Assembly (NCBI GenBank): GCA_025936115.1
Contig: JAICTZ010000026.1
Location: 26,982 to 90,981 of the forward strand
Source: Polyangiaceae bacterium
GTDB taxonomy: Bacteria; Myxococcota_A; Polyangia; Polyangiales; Polyangiaceae
Direction: 5' to 3'
Length of the DNA stretch: 64,000 bases
The position numbers were made by a program, and so were the translations under genes. Below, in pieces: positions 7,870-17,269 of this stretch; position 1 is the first letter of the stretch; each line of letters begins with the position of its first letter. The notes under the pieces are model-generated. The model was not told the DNA's origin and ran no database searches. It saw only the letters and a program-made list of their open reading frames with translations.

Positions 7870-9126
7870 ATGCCGAGCCGCATGCCGAACTCGAAGCGCT
7901 CTTTCTTGCTGCTGGGCTTTTGTATCGTCGCCTGCCAGGCGTCGCAGACCGCGGCGCCGCCGCCTTGTCCCCCGCTGAACCAGGCGCCGGCCGTCGCGGC
8001 GACCGCCGTCGCACCCGCGCCGGCTCCGGCCGTACCTGACAAGCCCGTCGCGGCGCCACTCGACAAAAACCTCGCGCGCCCGGACGTGATCGCGCGCTCG
8101 GCGCCGCTGCCCGGCTTCATGAAAGGCATCAATCTCGGCAATTGCCTCGACGCGCCCGCCGAGGGCGCCTGGGGCACGAGCATCAGCGAGAAGCATTTCG
8201 AGATGGCAGCGGCGGCAGGCCTCGATCACGTGCGTCTACCCACGCGCTTCAGCGCCCCCGAGCGCGCGGACGTGAAGCCGCCCTACACCGTGAATCCCGA
8301 ATTCTTGAAGCGCGTGGACTGGGCGATCGATCAAGCGCTCGCCCACCACCTCGGCGTCATCGTCGATCTTCATCACTTCGCCGAGATGAACAGTGACCCC
8401 CAGGCCAACAAGGCCCGCTTTTACGCGATTTGGCGGCAGGTCGCGGCGCATTTGGCCAAACGTCCGCCCGAAGTCGCGTTCGAAATTCTGAACGAGCCGA
8501 CCGACAAGCTCGAGCCGAAGCTCTTGAACGAAATCACGCGCGAAACGCTCAAGCTCATCCGCGTGAAGAACCCGACGCGCGTCGTGTTCGCGGATTCGTA
8601 CTTCTGGGCCAACGCGCGGCGACTCGCCGAGCTCGACTTGCCGAAGGATCCGAACGTCGTCGCACAGTTTCACATGTACGAGCCCATCCTCTTCACGCAT
8701 CAAGGCGCGTCGTGGATGGAACCGAAGTTCCAGACGCGCGGCATCGTGTTCCCCGGTCCGCCATCCGTGCCGGTCACGCCCGTCCCCGACGCGGCGAAGG
8801 AGAGCTGGATTGTCGAATGGTTCAACGGCTACAACACGAAGCCCCTCGCCGAAAACCCGAGCGGCCCCAAAGCCGTCTTCGAGTACTTCGACTTTGCCTC
8901 GAACTACGTGAAGGCAACCGGCAATCGCGTCTACCTCGGCGAGTTCGGCGCCATCGACAACGCTGACCCGCAGTCGCGTGAAAACTACGTCTGGCTGGTG
9001 CGCACGGAAGCCGAACGGCGCGGCATCGGCTGGGCCTACTGGGACGACGGCGGCAGCTTCAAGGCGATGAACACGTACGCCGGCACCTGGAACGAGGGCC
9101 TGCGCCGCGCCCTGCTCGACAAGTAA
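7870..9126 (+). CDS. GH5-family glycoside hydrolase lipoprotein
   Basis: A secreted 418-residue glycosidase. The N-terminus is a lipoprotein signal (IVAC, lipidated C22) followed by an Ala/Pro-rich linker to about residue 70. The catalytic barrel carries the GH5 pair: general acid/base E209 in NEP and nucleophile E358 in LGEFGA, plus HYE-like QFHMYEP. GH5 enzymes cut beta-linked glucans, mannans or xylans with retention; the exact substrate is unclear. It is followed, on the opposite strand, by a carbohydrate-binding-like lipoprotein. Starting at Met5 instead of Met1 is equally possible. Confidence 0.9.
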   Translation: MPSRMPNSKRSFLLLGFCIVACQASQTAAPPPCPPLNQAPAVAATAVAPAPAPAVPDKPVAAPLDKNLARPDVIARSAPLPGFMKGINLGNCLDAPAEGAWGTSISEKHFEMAAAAGLDHVRLPTRFSAPERADVKPPYTVNPEFLKRVDWAIDQALAHHLGVIVDLHHFAEMNSDPQANKARFYAIWRQVAAHLAKRPPEVAFEILNEPTDKLEPKLLNEITRETLKLIRVKNPTRVVFADSYFWANARRLAELDLPKDPNVVAQFHMYEPILFTHQGASWMEPKFQTRGIVFPGPPSVPVTPVPDAAKESWIVEWFNGYNTKPLAENPSGPKAVFEYFDFASNYVKATGNRVYLGEFGAIDNADPQSRENYVWLVRTEAERRGIGWAYWDDGGSFKAMNTYAGTWNEGLRRALLDK

Positions 9127-9135
9127 CTCACGCGC

Positions 9136-9942
9136 CTACTTGCAGACGAGCAGCTTCACGTCGTCGAGCCAGAAGTCGAACTGTTCGCCCTGATCGACCG
9201 ACCACTCGAGGTGCTTCACCTTGGTCGTGTTGACGAAGGGAGGGCGCGGGCTACCCCAGCCGTCGAGCTGCCGGAGCTCGGCGAACGAGAGCTCTATGTC
9301 CTGCCAGTCCCCTTTGAGCTCGATGGTCTTGCCGAAGGCGTTCCAGCAGTCCTTGCTGCAGATACTGCCGTCCGGATGCGTGTTCACGTCGTGCAGCTTG
9401 AAGCGCAGAAATGACTTTGCCGTGCCCTTGAGTTTGAACGAGAGGCCCGCGTACTTCGACGCATCGTAAAAGCCTCCTCCGAGGAAGTTGCCTCCGAGCG
9501 AGGCGCCCCAGACGTCCTGTGCGTCGGTCTTGCCGGCGAAGTGCGCCGCTTTCTTCGAGCCTTTGGGCCCGCCGTCGACCACGCGAAACTCGGGTCCGGG
9601 AATTTCGATGACGGCATGCTCGGCCTTCGCGACCCACCAATAGCCGTTGCGTCCGCCCACGAGCGCGACTTGGCTCGTGCCGTCCTCGAAGTCGTCGAAG
9701 AGGCCGTCGGGGGCGACCTGCATGCCCTTGGGACAGGTGCTCGGCTCGGGACCTACGACGGCCACTGGCGCCGGCGGCACGGCTGCGACCTGGGCGGATG
9801 CAACCGGCGCGGCGGCTGACGGAGCCGGCGGAGCCGGACACGGCGTCACGGGCGACGCGGGAGCCGGCGAAGCGCAAGCGCCGCCGAAGAACGCGAAGGG
9901 AAGAACAGCGGTGATCGAGGGACGAAGATCCGAAAGGCGCAT
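9136..9942 (-). CDS. Secreted carbohydrate-binding-like (CBM11/CIA30-type) lipoprotein
   Basis: A 268-residue exported protein. The start chosen (ATG at 9942) gives a signal sequence ending at a cysteine (FGGAC, C23) and an Ala/Pro spacer; the longer frame to 10047 has no signal. The mature part begins with DGLFDDFEDG and contains beta-rich segments with GLSFKLKG, LRFKLHDV and a terminal FWLDDVKLLVC, the pattern of galactose-binding-like beta-sandwich domains (CBM11, CIA30). It has no catalytic motif and probably binds glycans near the cell surface. It is convergent with the GH5 gene, nine bases away. Confidence 0.7.
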   Translation of the reverse strand: MRLSDLRPSITAVLPFAFFGGACASPAPASPVTPCPAPPAPSAAAPVASAQVAAVPPAPVAVVGPEPSTCPKGMQVAPDGLFDDFEDGTSQVALVGGRNGYWWVAKAEHAVIEIPGPEFRVVDGGPKGSKKAAHFAGKTDAQDVWGASLGGNFLGGGFYDASKYAGLSFKLKGTAKSFLRFKLHDVNTHPDGSICSKDCWNAFGKTIELKGDWQDIELSFAELRQLDGWGSPRPPFVNTTKVKHLEWSVDQGEQFDFWLDDVKLLVCK

Positions 9943-10053
9943 GCGCCGTACTTGAACCGGATTCCCCCGCGGCTGCAACCCGCGCGACGTACGAGCAGGA
10001 CAATCAGCGCGTGTTACGCTCAGGTGCCGTACGGCCTCACGTCGCACGGGAGT

Positions 10054-12015
10054 GTGAGCTCGAGGGTGGAATCGGATTTACAAGCGGAGTTGCTCGACGC
10101 CGTCGCGTCCGGCGTGCTCGTCTGGCGTCCGGACGACGTGGCCGACGTCCGCACGTTGCGTCTCGTTTACGTGAACCGCACGGCGGCGAAGTGGCTCTCG
10201 CTTCCCGTTGACTCGAGCGCGGGCAAACTCCTGTTCGGGCTCTTTCCGAGCGTCGAGCCGGAACGCGCCGACGCGATCCTCGAGGTGGCCCGCTCGCGCG
10301 AGGCGAAGGACCTCGGGCGCACGACGTGGATCGGCGCAGGAGCACGCTCGGTGCTCATGCGCGCGGTGCCCGTGGGCGATCGGGCCGTCGCCATACTCGT
10401 CGAAGATCGCGGCGCCATCCAGCGCGCCGAGAGCGAGACCCTGCGCGTCAATCGCTTTCTCGATTCGATCATCGAGCATATCCCTGCGATGGTGTTCATG
10501 AAGGACGCCGACGAGCTCCGCTTCGAGCGCTTCAATCGCGCGGGCGAGGAGCTCTTGGGGCTCCCGCGCGAGGATTTGCTCGGCAAGTCGGATTTCGACT
10601 TCTTTCCGGAGGCGCAAGCGAACTTCTTCGTCGCGAAGGATCGCGAGGTTTTGACGCGCGGCGCGCTCGATATCCCGGAGGAGCCGATTCAGACCAAGCA
10701 CGGTGAGCGCTGGCTCCACACGCGCAAAATTCCGCTCCTCGACGAGGACGGCGTGCCACGTCACCTGCTCGGCGTCTCGATCGACATCACCGACAAGAAG
10801 CGCGCGCAGGACGTCTTGCGGGCATCGCACGACGAGCTCGAACGGCGTGTGCAGCAGGCCGAAGAGCAGCTCCGGCACGCACAAAAGCTCGAGGCGGTGG
10901 GACGGCTCGCAGGCGGGGTGGCCCACGACTTCAACAATCTGCTCTCCGTGATTCAAAGCGCGGCGACGCTCGCGCTCGACGCGCTCGGGGACGGCGACGA
11001 GGTCCGCGCCGATCTCGCGGAAATACAAACGGCCGCACAACGCGCAGCGCGGCTCACGCGCCAGCTCCTCGCCTTCGGGCGCCGCCAGCTGCTCGAGCCG
11101 CGCGTCGTCGATCTCAACGAAGTCCTGCTCGCTTCGCGCGAGATGCTCGGTCGCATGATCGGCGAAGACATCGAGCTCCGTTACGCCCTGGCCCCCGAGC
11201 TCGGCAAGGTCAAAGTAGACGTCGGGCAGCTCGAGCAAGTCGTGATGAATCTGGTCGTCAATGCCCGCGACGCCATGCCGCGTGGAGGTCGCGTGACGAT
11301 CGAAACGATGGACGTGGTCTTCGACGAGGCGTACGAGGCGACCCACGTCGATGTCGCCGTCGGACCGCACGTGATGCTCGCCGTGAGCGACACGGGCGTC
11401 GGCATGGACCGGGCGACGCTCGAGCGCGCGTTCGAACCGTTCTTCACGACCAAGGAGGCGGGCAAAGGGACGGGGCTCGGGCTTTCGACGGTCTTTGGCA
11501 TCGTCAAGCAAAGCGGCGGCGCGATTTTCGCTTACAGCGAGCCCGAGCGCGGCGCGACGTTCAAGCTCTACTTTCCGCTCGCGACCGAAGGTCGCGTCAC
11601 GCACGAACCGCCCAAGCCGCAGCCGCAGCCGCTCGCGACGGGGGAGGTCGTGCTCGTGGCCGAGGACGACGACCAAGTGCGCGCCGTCGTGCGCCGGGTG
11701 CTCGCGCGCGCCGGTTACCGTGTGCTCGAGGCGCGCTCGGGCAGCGACGCGCTCGCGGTCGCGGACCGCCACGCCGAACGCATCGACTTGCTGATTACCG
11801 ACGTCGTCATGCCCGAGCTCGGCGGCCCCGAGCTCGGGACGGCGCTCCGGAGCCGGCGGCCCGACCTGCGCCTACTCTACATGTCGGGCTACACCGACGA
11901 CGCGATGCTCCGGCACGGCGTGCTCGAGGGAGAGGTCTCGTTCCTGCAAAAGCCGGTCACGCCGGACGTCCTCTTGCGAAAAGTCCGCGAGACGCTCGAC
12001 GCGCCCGCTCGTTGA
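10054..12015 (+). CDS. PAS hybrid sensor histidine kinase with C-terminal receiver
   Basis: A soluble hybrid kinase: an N-terminal PAS-like region, a second clear PAS domain (FLDSIIEHIPAMVFMKDAD onwards), a short coiled coil, HisKA (GGVAHDFNNLL, H291 when counted from 10054), HATPase with an N box (NLVVNARDAMPRGG) and GxGLGLS, and a receiver with D583 in TDVVMPELGG. The start is uncertain: the frame runs up to a TTG at 9952, while GTGs at 10054 and 10066 lie near a GGGAG. A signal perceived by PAS should drive phosphotransfer to the fused receiver; no output domain or separate phosphotransfer protein is adjacent. Confidence 0.88.
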   Translation: MSSRVESDLQAELLDAVASGVLVWRPDDVADVRTLRLVYVNRTAAKWLSLPVDSSAGKLLFGLFPSVEPERADAILEVARSREAKDLGRTTWIGAGARSVLMRAVPVGDRAVAILVEDRGAIQRAESETLRVNRFLDSIIEHIPAMVFMKDADELRFERFNRAGEELLGLPREDLLGKSDFDFFPEAQANFFVAKDREVLTRGALDIPEEPIQTKHGERWLHTRKIPLLDEDGVPRHLLGVSIDITDKKRAQDVLRASHDELERRVQQAEEQLRHAQKLEAVGRLAGGVAHDFNNLLSVIQSAATLALDALGDGDEVRADLAEIQTAAQRAARLTRQLLAFGRRQLLEPRVVDLNEVLLASREMLGRMIGEDIELRYALAPELGKVKVDVGQLEQVVMNLVVNARDAMPRGGRVTIETMDVVFDEAYEATHVDVAVGPHVMLAVSDTGVGMDRATLERAFEPFFTTKEAGKGTGLGLSTVFGIVKQSGGAIFAYSEPERGATFKLYFPLATEGRVTHEPPKPQPQPLATGEVVLVAEDDDQVRAVVRRVLARAGYRVLEARSGSDALAVADRHAERIDLLITDVVMPELGGPELGTALRSRRPDLRLLYMSGYTDDAMLRHGVLEGEVSFLQKPVTPDVLLRKVRETLDAPAR

Positions 12016-12114
12016 GACACCTCGCGGGAGTCTTACGTGAACCAATTCCCGCGTCGCGGTGCAACGCGAAGCTGGCGCATTTGACGCAAATTGCGGGGCA
12101 GGAGGCGCGCGAGC

Positions 12115-12477
12115 TCAGCGCCGGATCTTGGCGGCGGCGCGGCGCTCTTCGCGTGCGTTCGGCGGGCGCCGGCCGATGCGGCGCACGCGCACCACCGCGG
12201 CCTCGACGATCGCGGCCGCGGGCGTTTGGAGCGAGATGATGTGAACGAGCCGCGTGCACGCGTCTTCGGCTTGAATCCAAGCCGCGCGATGCGCGAGCGT
12301 ATCGGGGCCGCTCTTCTGCGCGAGCCGGAGAGCGTTCACGAGCGCCTTACCGATGGCGGCGAGCTCGTCGAGGGTTAGCCGCGACGCGAACTCGCGCTTC
12401 TGCGCGGCATAGAGCGCGCGCGCGATCCCGAGCAGATCGCGGACGGCTTCGAGCGGCAGCGGGTCGGAACGGGGCAC
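12115..12477 (-). CDS. Small helical hypothetical protein
   Basis: A 120-residue reading frame from a GTG, predicted to be helical, with a basic tail (NAREERRAAAKIRR). Features such as LLGIARALYAAQKR and DELAAIGKALVNALRLAQK look like a natural amphipathic protein rather than a shadow, and no other frame here is credible. No Shine-Dalgarno site is evident. I do not recognise a function. Confidence 0.5.
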   Translation of the reverse strand: MPRSDPLPLEAVRDLLGIARALYAAQKREFASRLTLDELAAIGKALVNALRLAQKSGPDTLAHRAAWIQAEDACTRLVHIISLQTPAAAIVEAAVVRVRRIGRRPPNAREERRAAAKIRR

Positions 12478-12540
12478 GAGGGGTAGCGTTCAGCGCTACA
12501 CGCGCTTTCGCGCGACGGAAAGAGTGGTACGCAAACGCGC

Positions 12541-13425
12541 ATGCTTGGAGCTCGATCGCCGTCGGACGCATCGGCGCCCCAGGGCGCGCCGCTCGTCGCC
12601 TCCGCGCTGCGCTTGCACTGGCGCCGCTCGCGGAGCGAGCTCACGAAGTTTGCCGCACGTGCCGACAGGGCGCGCGCGCACGATCTGCGCGTGAACCTCA
12701 GACGCCTGCTCGCGGTGCTCGAGCTCGCCGCCGCGCTCGACGTGCGGGCGTCGCGAAAGCTCCTCCGTCGTCTCGAGCGCACGCTCTCCTCGCTCTCGCC
12801 GCTCCGCGATCTCGAGGTCGAGAAGAAGACGCTCCAATCGATGAGCGACGACGAACCCGAGCTCGCCGAGATCGCGGTCGAGCTCGAGCACGAGCGCGCC
12901 GCCCTCGCCACGAGCCTCAGCGAGAAGCTCGGCCGCTTCAGAACGGCCCAAACCGAACGAGCGCTCGAGGCCACGGCGGAACGGCTCGAGGCCGTGCCGT
13001 TCAGGCCGCGCGCGGTAAAACTCGTCGTACTCGCCCGCGTCGAACGCGCTTACACCAAGTTCGCTCGCCGCCGCAGCTCCGTCTGCGGCGCCGACCAGGT
13101 CGCCCTGCATCGCGCCCGCGTCGCGTTCAAGCAGTACCGTTACGTGGTCGAAGCGGCGATGCCATTTTTGCCGGCGCGCGCTGCCCGCGAGCTGCTGCTG
13201 ATGAAGGAGCTGCAGGACGAGCTCGGCGGGATCCAGGACACGAGCGTGTTGCTCCAGACGCTCCGCCGCTTTCCGTCGTTCCGGCGTCGTCGGGGCGCCA
13301 AGCGTGCCCGCGCGCTGCTCGCCGCGCTCGAGCGCAATCAGGATCTCAGAGTTCAGAGCATGGTGCAGGTGCTCACTGCCCAAGCCGCGGCCGAGCCTCC
13401 GGCGTTCAGCGAGATCTTCGTCTAG
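12541..13425 (+). CDS. CHAD domain-containing protein
   Basis: A 294-residue all-helical protein with the CHAD features: HDLRVNLRRLLAVLEL near the N-terminus and a second half with HRARVAFKQYRYVVEA and a basic helix. The conserved histidines and many Arg/Lys residues form a basic groove that binds polyphosphate in characterised CHAD proteins. It has no fused CYTH domain and no adjacent polyphosphate kinase gene, so its partner is not shown by context. Confidence 0.85.
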   Translation: MLGARSPSDASAPQGAPLVASALRLHWRRSRSELTKFAARADRARAHDLRVNLRRLLAVLELAAALDVRASRKLLRRLERTLSSLSPLRDLEVEKKTLQSMSDDEPELAEIAVELEHERAALATSLSEKLGRFRTAQTERALEATAERLEAVPFRPRAVKLVVLARVERAYTKFARRRSSVCGADQVALHRARVAFKQYRYVVEAAMPFLPARAARELLLMKELQDELGGIQDTSVLLQTLRRFPSFRRRRGAKRARALLAALERNQDLRVQSMVQVLTAQAAAEPPAFSEIFV

Positions 13426-13632
13426 GCCTGCGCTGGCGGCGGCATAAGAGCAGGTTTTATATCGCAATTTTTACGCGGGCTAGAGCTGGGCGGCGCCCGG
13501 AGCTAGACGTATCGTCCGGCCGCCGCGCAGGCGTCCGGACGCAGGCAGCGAGGGCATGAGGGTTCGCGCTTTTCGCAAAACGCAATCGTCACGGACTTTC
13601 AGAGCATTGGGCCTCGAAGCCGAGGGCCGGCT
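13426..13632. other. Intergenic region with AT-rich patch and hairpin
   Basis: A 207-base gap before the second hybrid kinase. It starts with an AT-rich patch (TTTTATATCGCAATTTTTA at about 13454-13472) unlike the surrounding DNA, a likely promoter zone. Next is a short imperfect hairpin at about 13481-13505 (CTGGGC, GGC, GCCCGG). No protein or RNA gene is recognised. Confidence 0.4.
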
Positions 13633-16017
13633 ATGAAGCCGTCGGCGCTCAGGCGCTCGAGCCCGAATCCGCGTCCGTTCCGCGTCCTGCTCATCGAAGA
13701 CGAGCCGGCTCGAAGTAAATTCGGGCGCTTGCGGCTCGAGGAAGCGGGCTACGAAGTCGAGACCGCCACCGACGCCTCCGAAGCGTTCGAAAAAGCGGCC
13801 ACGGCACCGCCGGACGCCATCCTGAGCGACGTCATGCACGCCGGCGAGGGCTTCGGGTTGTACCGCCGCGTGCGCGAGCAGCCTCGCCTCGAGTCGGTTC
13901 CCGTGATCCTGCTGTCCGCTCAGGAGGACGGCGGGCACGACCCGAACCGCTCCACGGAAGCGGGCGCGGCGCGCATCGTCGAACGCAGCGCCGATTTCAC
14001 GGCGGAGCTCAGGGCGCTGCGTGAGTCGCTGGCGAACCGCAGTGGAGCGAAGCTAGGGGCGCCCGACGTCGACCGCTACGAACAGCTGCTCTCGCACAAC
14101 GCGCAGCAGATCACTCGACTCATCGACGAGGCTCAGAGCGCCGAAGAGCGCTACCGCACGCTTTTCGAGCACGCGAACGACGCCATCACGCTGCTCACGC
14201 CGGACGGCATCGTGCTCGAGGCGAACGAGCGCTGGCGCGCGCTGATCGGCCTGAATCCTCAAGAGATGGTGGGACGACATTTCCACGAATTTGCGCCATC
14301 CGATCCCGAATTTTCGAGCATCCACGATTTTTACGACGCGATCAGCGCGGGCGTGAACCGCTCGGGCGCCGTGCCGTTGCGGAGCGCCGACGGCGGCGTG
14401 GTGTACCTCGAATTTTCGTTGTCGTTCATCGACGTGGGCGGCGAGCACACGATTCTGTCGATCGGTCGCGACGTGACCGTCGAGCTCCTCGCGCGGCGCG
14501 CTCTCGGCGCGGCGGAGGAGCGCTACCGCACGCTCGTCGAGCGGTTGCCCGACGTGCTCTGGACGTGCAGCGCCGCGGGGGACATCGTATTCGCGACGCC
14601 GAACCTCGTCGACGTGCTCGGCTACACCGCCGTCGACCTCGCAGCCGAGACGCTCGAGGAGCGTCTCGCGCGCGTCCACCCCGACGATCGCCGCATCGTG
14701 CGCGAAGGCGTGCGCGCCTGCCTCGAGCAGGACCAGCCGCTCGACGTCGAATGTCGGGTCCGCCACAAGCGCGGGCACTTCTTATGGCTCCGAAACCGCG
14801 TCACGGCGAGCTACGAACGCGGCGGCGTGCGCTACCTCGACGGGTTGCTCTCGAACATCAACGACCGCAAGGTGCTCGAGGAGAGCTTCCACCAGGCCCA
14901 GAAGATGGAAGCCATCGGGCGGCTCACGGGCGGCATCGCGCACGACTTCAACAACATTTTGGCCGCGATCCTCGCGAATAGCGACTTCTTGATGCAGGGC
15001 TTGCACGTCGACGATCCGCGGCACGCGGACGCACGCGAGATTCGGGTGGCGGCCGAACGCGCCGCCGCGCTCACGCGGCAATTGCTCGCGTTCAGCCGCC
15101 GGCAGGTGCTCGAACCGGCCGTCGTGGATCTGAACTCGACCGTGAGCGGCGTCGAGAAGATGCTGTGCCGCCTGATCGGCGAAGACATTTCGCTCACGGT
15201 CGTGCCGGGCGAGGCGCTCGGCTCCGTGCGCGTCGACGTGGGCCAGCTCGAACAGGTGATCATGAACCTGGTCGTCAATGCGCGCGACGCCATGCCGATG
15301 GGCGGTGAGCTGTGCATCGAAACCGCGAACGTCGAGCTCAGCGACCGCTACCCGGAGCACGACGTGCCCGTCTTGCCCGGCGCTTACGTGATGCTGGCCG
15401 TGAGGGACACGGGATCGGGCATGGACGCGAGCGTCAAGCGCCGCCTATTCGAGCCATTTTTTACGACCAAGGAGCTCGGCAAGGGCACGGGCCTCGGCTT
15501 GTCGACCTGTTACGGGATCATCAAGCAGAGCGGCGGCTACATCTTCGTCGAGAGCGAGCCGGGACATGGGTCGGTGTTCAGGATTTATCTGCCGCGCGTC
15601 GACACGAACGCCGCTCACGGCGCCGGTCGCAGCGACCCGCCTGCACTCGAGGGCCACGAAACCGTGCTGCTCGTCGAAGACGATCCGCGCGTTCGTTCAG
15701 CCGTCAAGCGCATGCTCGAGTTCTACGGCTATCGGACGCTCGTCGCCGCGGACGGTGAGGAAGCCTACGCCATCGCCGACCGCCACGCGGGACCCATCGA
15801 CGTCGTCCTGACCGACGTCGTCATGCCGGGCTCGAACGGGCCGCAAATCGCCGAGAGTGTGCGGCGTCGCTTCGACTCGAAAGTGCTGTTCATGTCCGGG
15901 TACACCGACCACGCGGTGCTGCGCTCGGGCGTGATGCAAGCCGGCCACGGCTTCATCCAGAAGCCGTTCACGCCCGACGGGCTCGCGCGCAAGTTGCGTG
16001 AGGTGCTCGATGCTTGA
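13633..16017 (+). CDS. REC-PAS-PAS hybrid histidine kinase with C-terminal receiver
   Basis: A 794-residue soluble hybrid kinase. The order is: receiver (about 18-125, D66 in LSDVMHAGE), a linking helix, PAS (about 170-285), PAS/PAC (about 300-420), HisKA (GGIAHDFNNIL, H437), HATPase (NLVVNARDAMP, GTGLGLS) and a C-terminal receiver (D728 in TDVVMPGSNG). The N-terminal receiver lacks the usual KP near its end (it reads ARIVERS), so it may be degenerate or bind a partner without phosphorylation. The gene overlaps the following REC-EAL gene by eight bases, implying coupled translation and a common pathway to c-di-GMP. Confidence 0.93.
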   Translation: MKPSALRRSSPNPRPFRVLLIEDEPARSKFGRLRLEEAGYEVETATDASEAFEKAATAPPDAILSDVMHAGEGFGLYRRVREQPRLESVPVILLSAQEDGGHDPNRSTEAGAARIVERSADFTAELRALRESLANRSGAKLGAPDVDRYEQLLSHNAQQITRLIDEAQSAEERYRTLFEHANDAITLLTPDGIVLEANERWRALIGLNPQEMVGRHFHEFAPSDPEFSSIHDFYDAISAGVNRSGAVPLRSADGGVVYLEFSLSFIDVGGEHTILSIGRDVTVELLARRALGAAEERYRTLVERLPDVLWTCSAAGDIVFATPNLVDVLGYTAVDLAAETLEERLARVHPDDRRIVREGVRACLEQDQPLDVECRVRHKRGHFLWLRNRVTASYERGGVRYLDGLLSNINDRKVLEESFHQAQKMEAIGRLTGGIAHDFNNILAAILANSDFLMQGLHVDDPRHADAREIRVAAERAAALTRQLLAFSRRQVLEPAVVDLNSTVSGVEKMLCRLIGEDISLTVVPGEALGSVRVDVGQLEQVIMNLVVNARDAMPMGGELCIETANVELSDRYPEHDVPVLPGAYVMLAVRDTGSGMDASVKRRLFEPFFTTKELGKGTGLGLSTCYGIIKQSGGYIFVESEPGHGSVFRIYLPRVDTNAAHGAGRSDPPALEGHETVLLVEDDPRVRSAVKRMLEFYGYRTLVAADGEEAYAIADRHAGPIDVVLTDVVMPGSNGPQIAESVRRRFDSKVLFMSGYTDHAVLRSGVMQAGHGFIQKPFTPDGLARKLREVLDA

Positions 16018-17185
16018 GCTCGAAGCACCGGCGAGCGGTTCCACGGCCGGTCGCGTGCTCTTGGTCGACGACGAGCCGCAGGTCTTGAGCGCGTATGCTC
16101 GCGTGCTGCGGGCCGCGGGCTTGGTCGTCGTGACGCTGCCGGACGGCCGCGAAGTCGAGGCTCTCCTCTGCTCGCAGCCGTTCGACGTCGTCGTGTGCGA
16201 CATCCGCATGCCGGGCACGACGGGCATCGACATCTTGCGCTCGGTGCGCGCCCGCGATCCGGACCTGCCCGTGATCTTGATGACGGCCGGCGGGGATCTC
16301 TCGAGCGCCGTCGAGGCGGTCGAGCACGGCGCGCTCCGCTACTTGCTGAAGCCCATCGCGCCTGAGCTCCTGGCCGACACGGCGACCGACGCCATCCGCC
16401 TGCGGCGGCTCGCGCTCGCCCAACGACGCGCTTTCGAGCTCTACGGCAGCGCTACGGCGAACGAGACGGCGCGCGTCGAGCTCTCGTCGCGCCTCGACGG
16501 CGCGCTCTCGACGTTGCACCTCGACTACCAGCCGATCGTCGATTACGCGGCGCGCAGCGTGTTCGCGTACGAAGCGCTCTTGCGCAGCGACGAACCGACG
16601 CTCGCGCTGCCCGAACCGCTCCTGCACGCGGCCGAGAAGCTCGAGCGACTCTTCGACATAGGCCGCTCGGTGCGCGGCCGCGTCGCCGAAAACATCGCGC
16701 ACACTCAGGTCGGCTGCGTGTTCGTCAATCTGCACCCGCGCGACCTCGAGGACGACGAACTCTTGAGCTCGTCGGCGCCGCTCTCTCGGTTCGCCTCGCG
16801 CGTCGTGCTCGAGGTGACGGAACGCGCTTCCCTGTCCGACGTGTCCGATCTGCGGGTGAGGCTCGCGAGCCTGCGGCGCATGGGTTACCGCCTCGCCGTC
16901 GACGACCTCGGCGCCGGCTACGCCGGACTCACCTGGTTTGCGCAGCTCGAGCCCGACGTGGTCAAGCTCGACATGGCGCTCACGCGCGCGATCGACCGCG
17001 AGCCGACCAAGCAGAAGCTCGTCGCGAGCATGACCCGCCTCTGCTCCGATCTCGGCATGCGCGTCGTCGGCGAGGGCGTCGAAACGGCAGACGAGCGCGA
17101 CGCGCTCGTCGCAGCCGGCTGCGAGCTCATGCAGGGCTTCCACTTCGCGAGGCCTGCGGCGCCGTTTCCCGAGCCGTGCTTCTGA
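16010..17185 (+). CDS. REC-EAL cyclic-di-GMP phosphodiesterase
   Basis: A 391-residue response regulator: receiver domain (D64 in VCDIRMPG, TAGG, LKPI) followed by an EAL domain. The EAL signature is E188-A-L-L-R. Other catalytic residues appear kept: the Asn in FVNLHPRDL, Glu in VLEVTE, the Asp pair in VDDLGAGYAG, Lys in VVKLD, Glu in GEGVET and Gln in MQGFHFARP. It should hydrolyse c-di-GMP to pGpG under control of receiver phosphorylation. The ATG at 16010 lies inside the end of the hybrid kinase gene, so that kinase is the likely partner. Confidence 0.93.
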   Translation: MLELEAPASGSTAGRVLLVDDEPQVLSAYARVLRAAGLVVVTLPDGREVEALLCSQPFDVVVCDIRMPGTTGIDILRSVRARDPDLPVILMTAGGDLSSAVEAVEHGALRYLLKPIAPELLADTATDAIRLRRLALAQRRAFELYGSATANETARVELSSRLDGALSTLHLDYQPIVDYAARSVFAYEALLRSDEPTLALPEPLLHAAEKLERLFDIGRSVRGRVAENIAHTQVGCVFVNLHPRDLEDDELLSSSAPLSRFASRVVLEVTERASLSDVSDLRVRLASLRRMGYRLAVDDLGAGYAGLTWFAQLEPDVVKLDMALTRAIDREPTKQKLVASMTRLCSDLGMRVVGEGVETADERDALVAAGCELMQGFHFARPAAPFPEPCF

Positions 17186-17218
17186 CGACCGGATCCGCTG
17201 TGCCTTCTCGCCGGCGCG

Positions 17219-17257
17219 AGCGCGAGCTCCAGGATGTCGGTCCGAGGAGCTCGCGCT
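17219..17257. terminator. Hairpin between convergent genes
   Basis: A perfect 12-bp inverted repeat: AGCGCGAGCTCC (17219-17230) and GGAGCTCGCGCT (17246-17257), with a 15-base loop. It sits between the convergent REC-EAL and DUF4142 genes, where it may end both transcripts. There is no T run, so it may depend on Rho. Confidence 0.55.
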
Positions 17258-17269
17258 TGCCGCAGCCGC

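Noticed and set aside
9952..10053. N-terminal extension of the first hybrid kinase from a TTG
   Set aside because: Arg/Pro-rich, no RBS, and only nine bases from the divergent lipoprotein start; a GTG start downstream is preferred.
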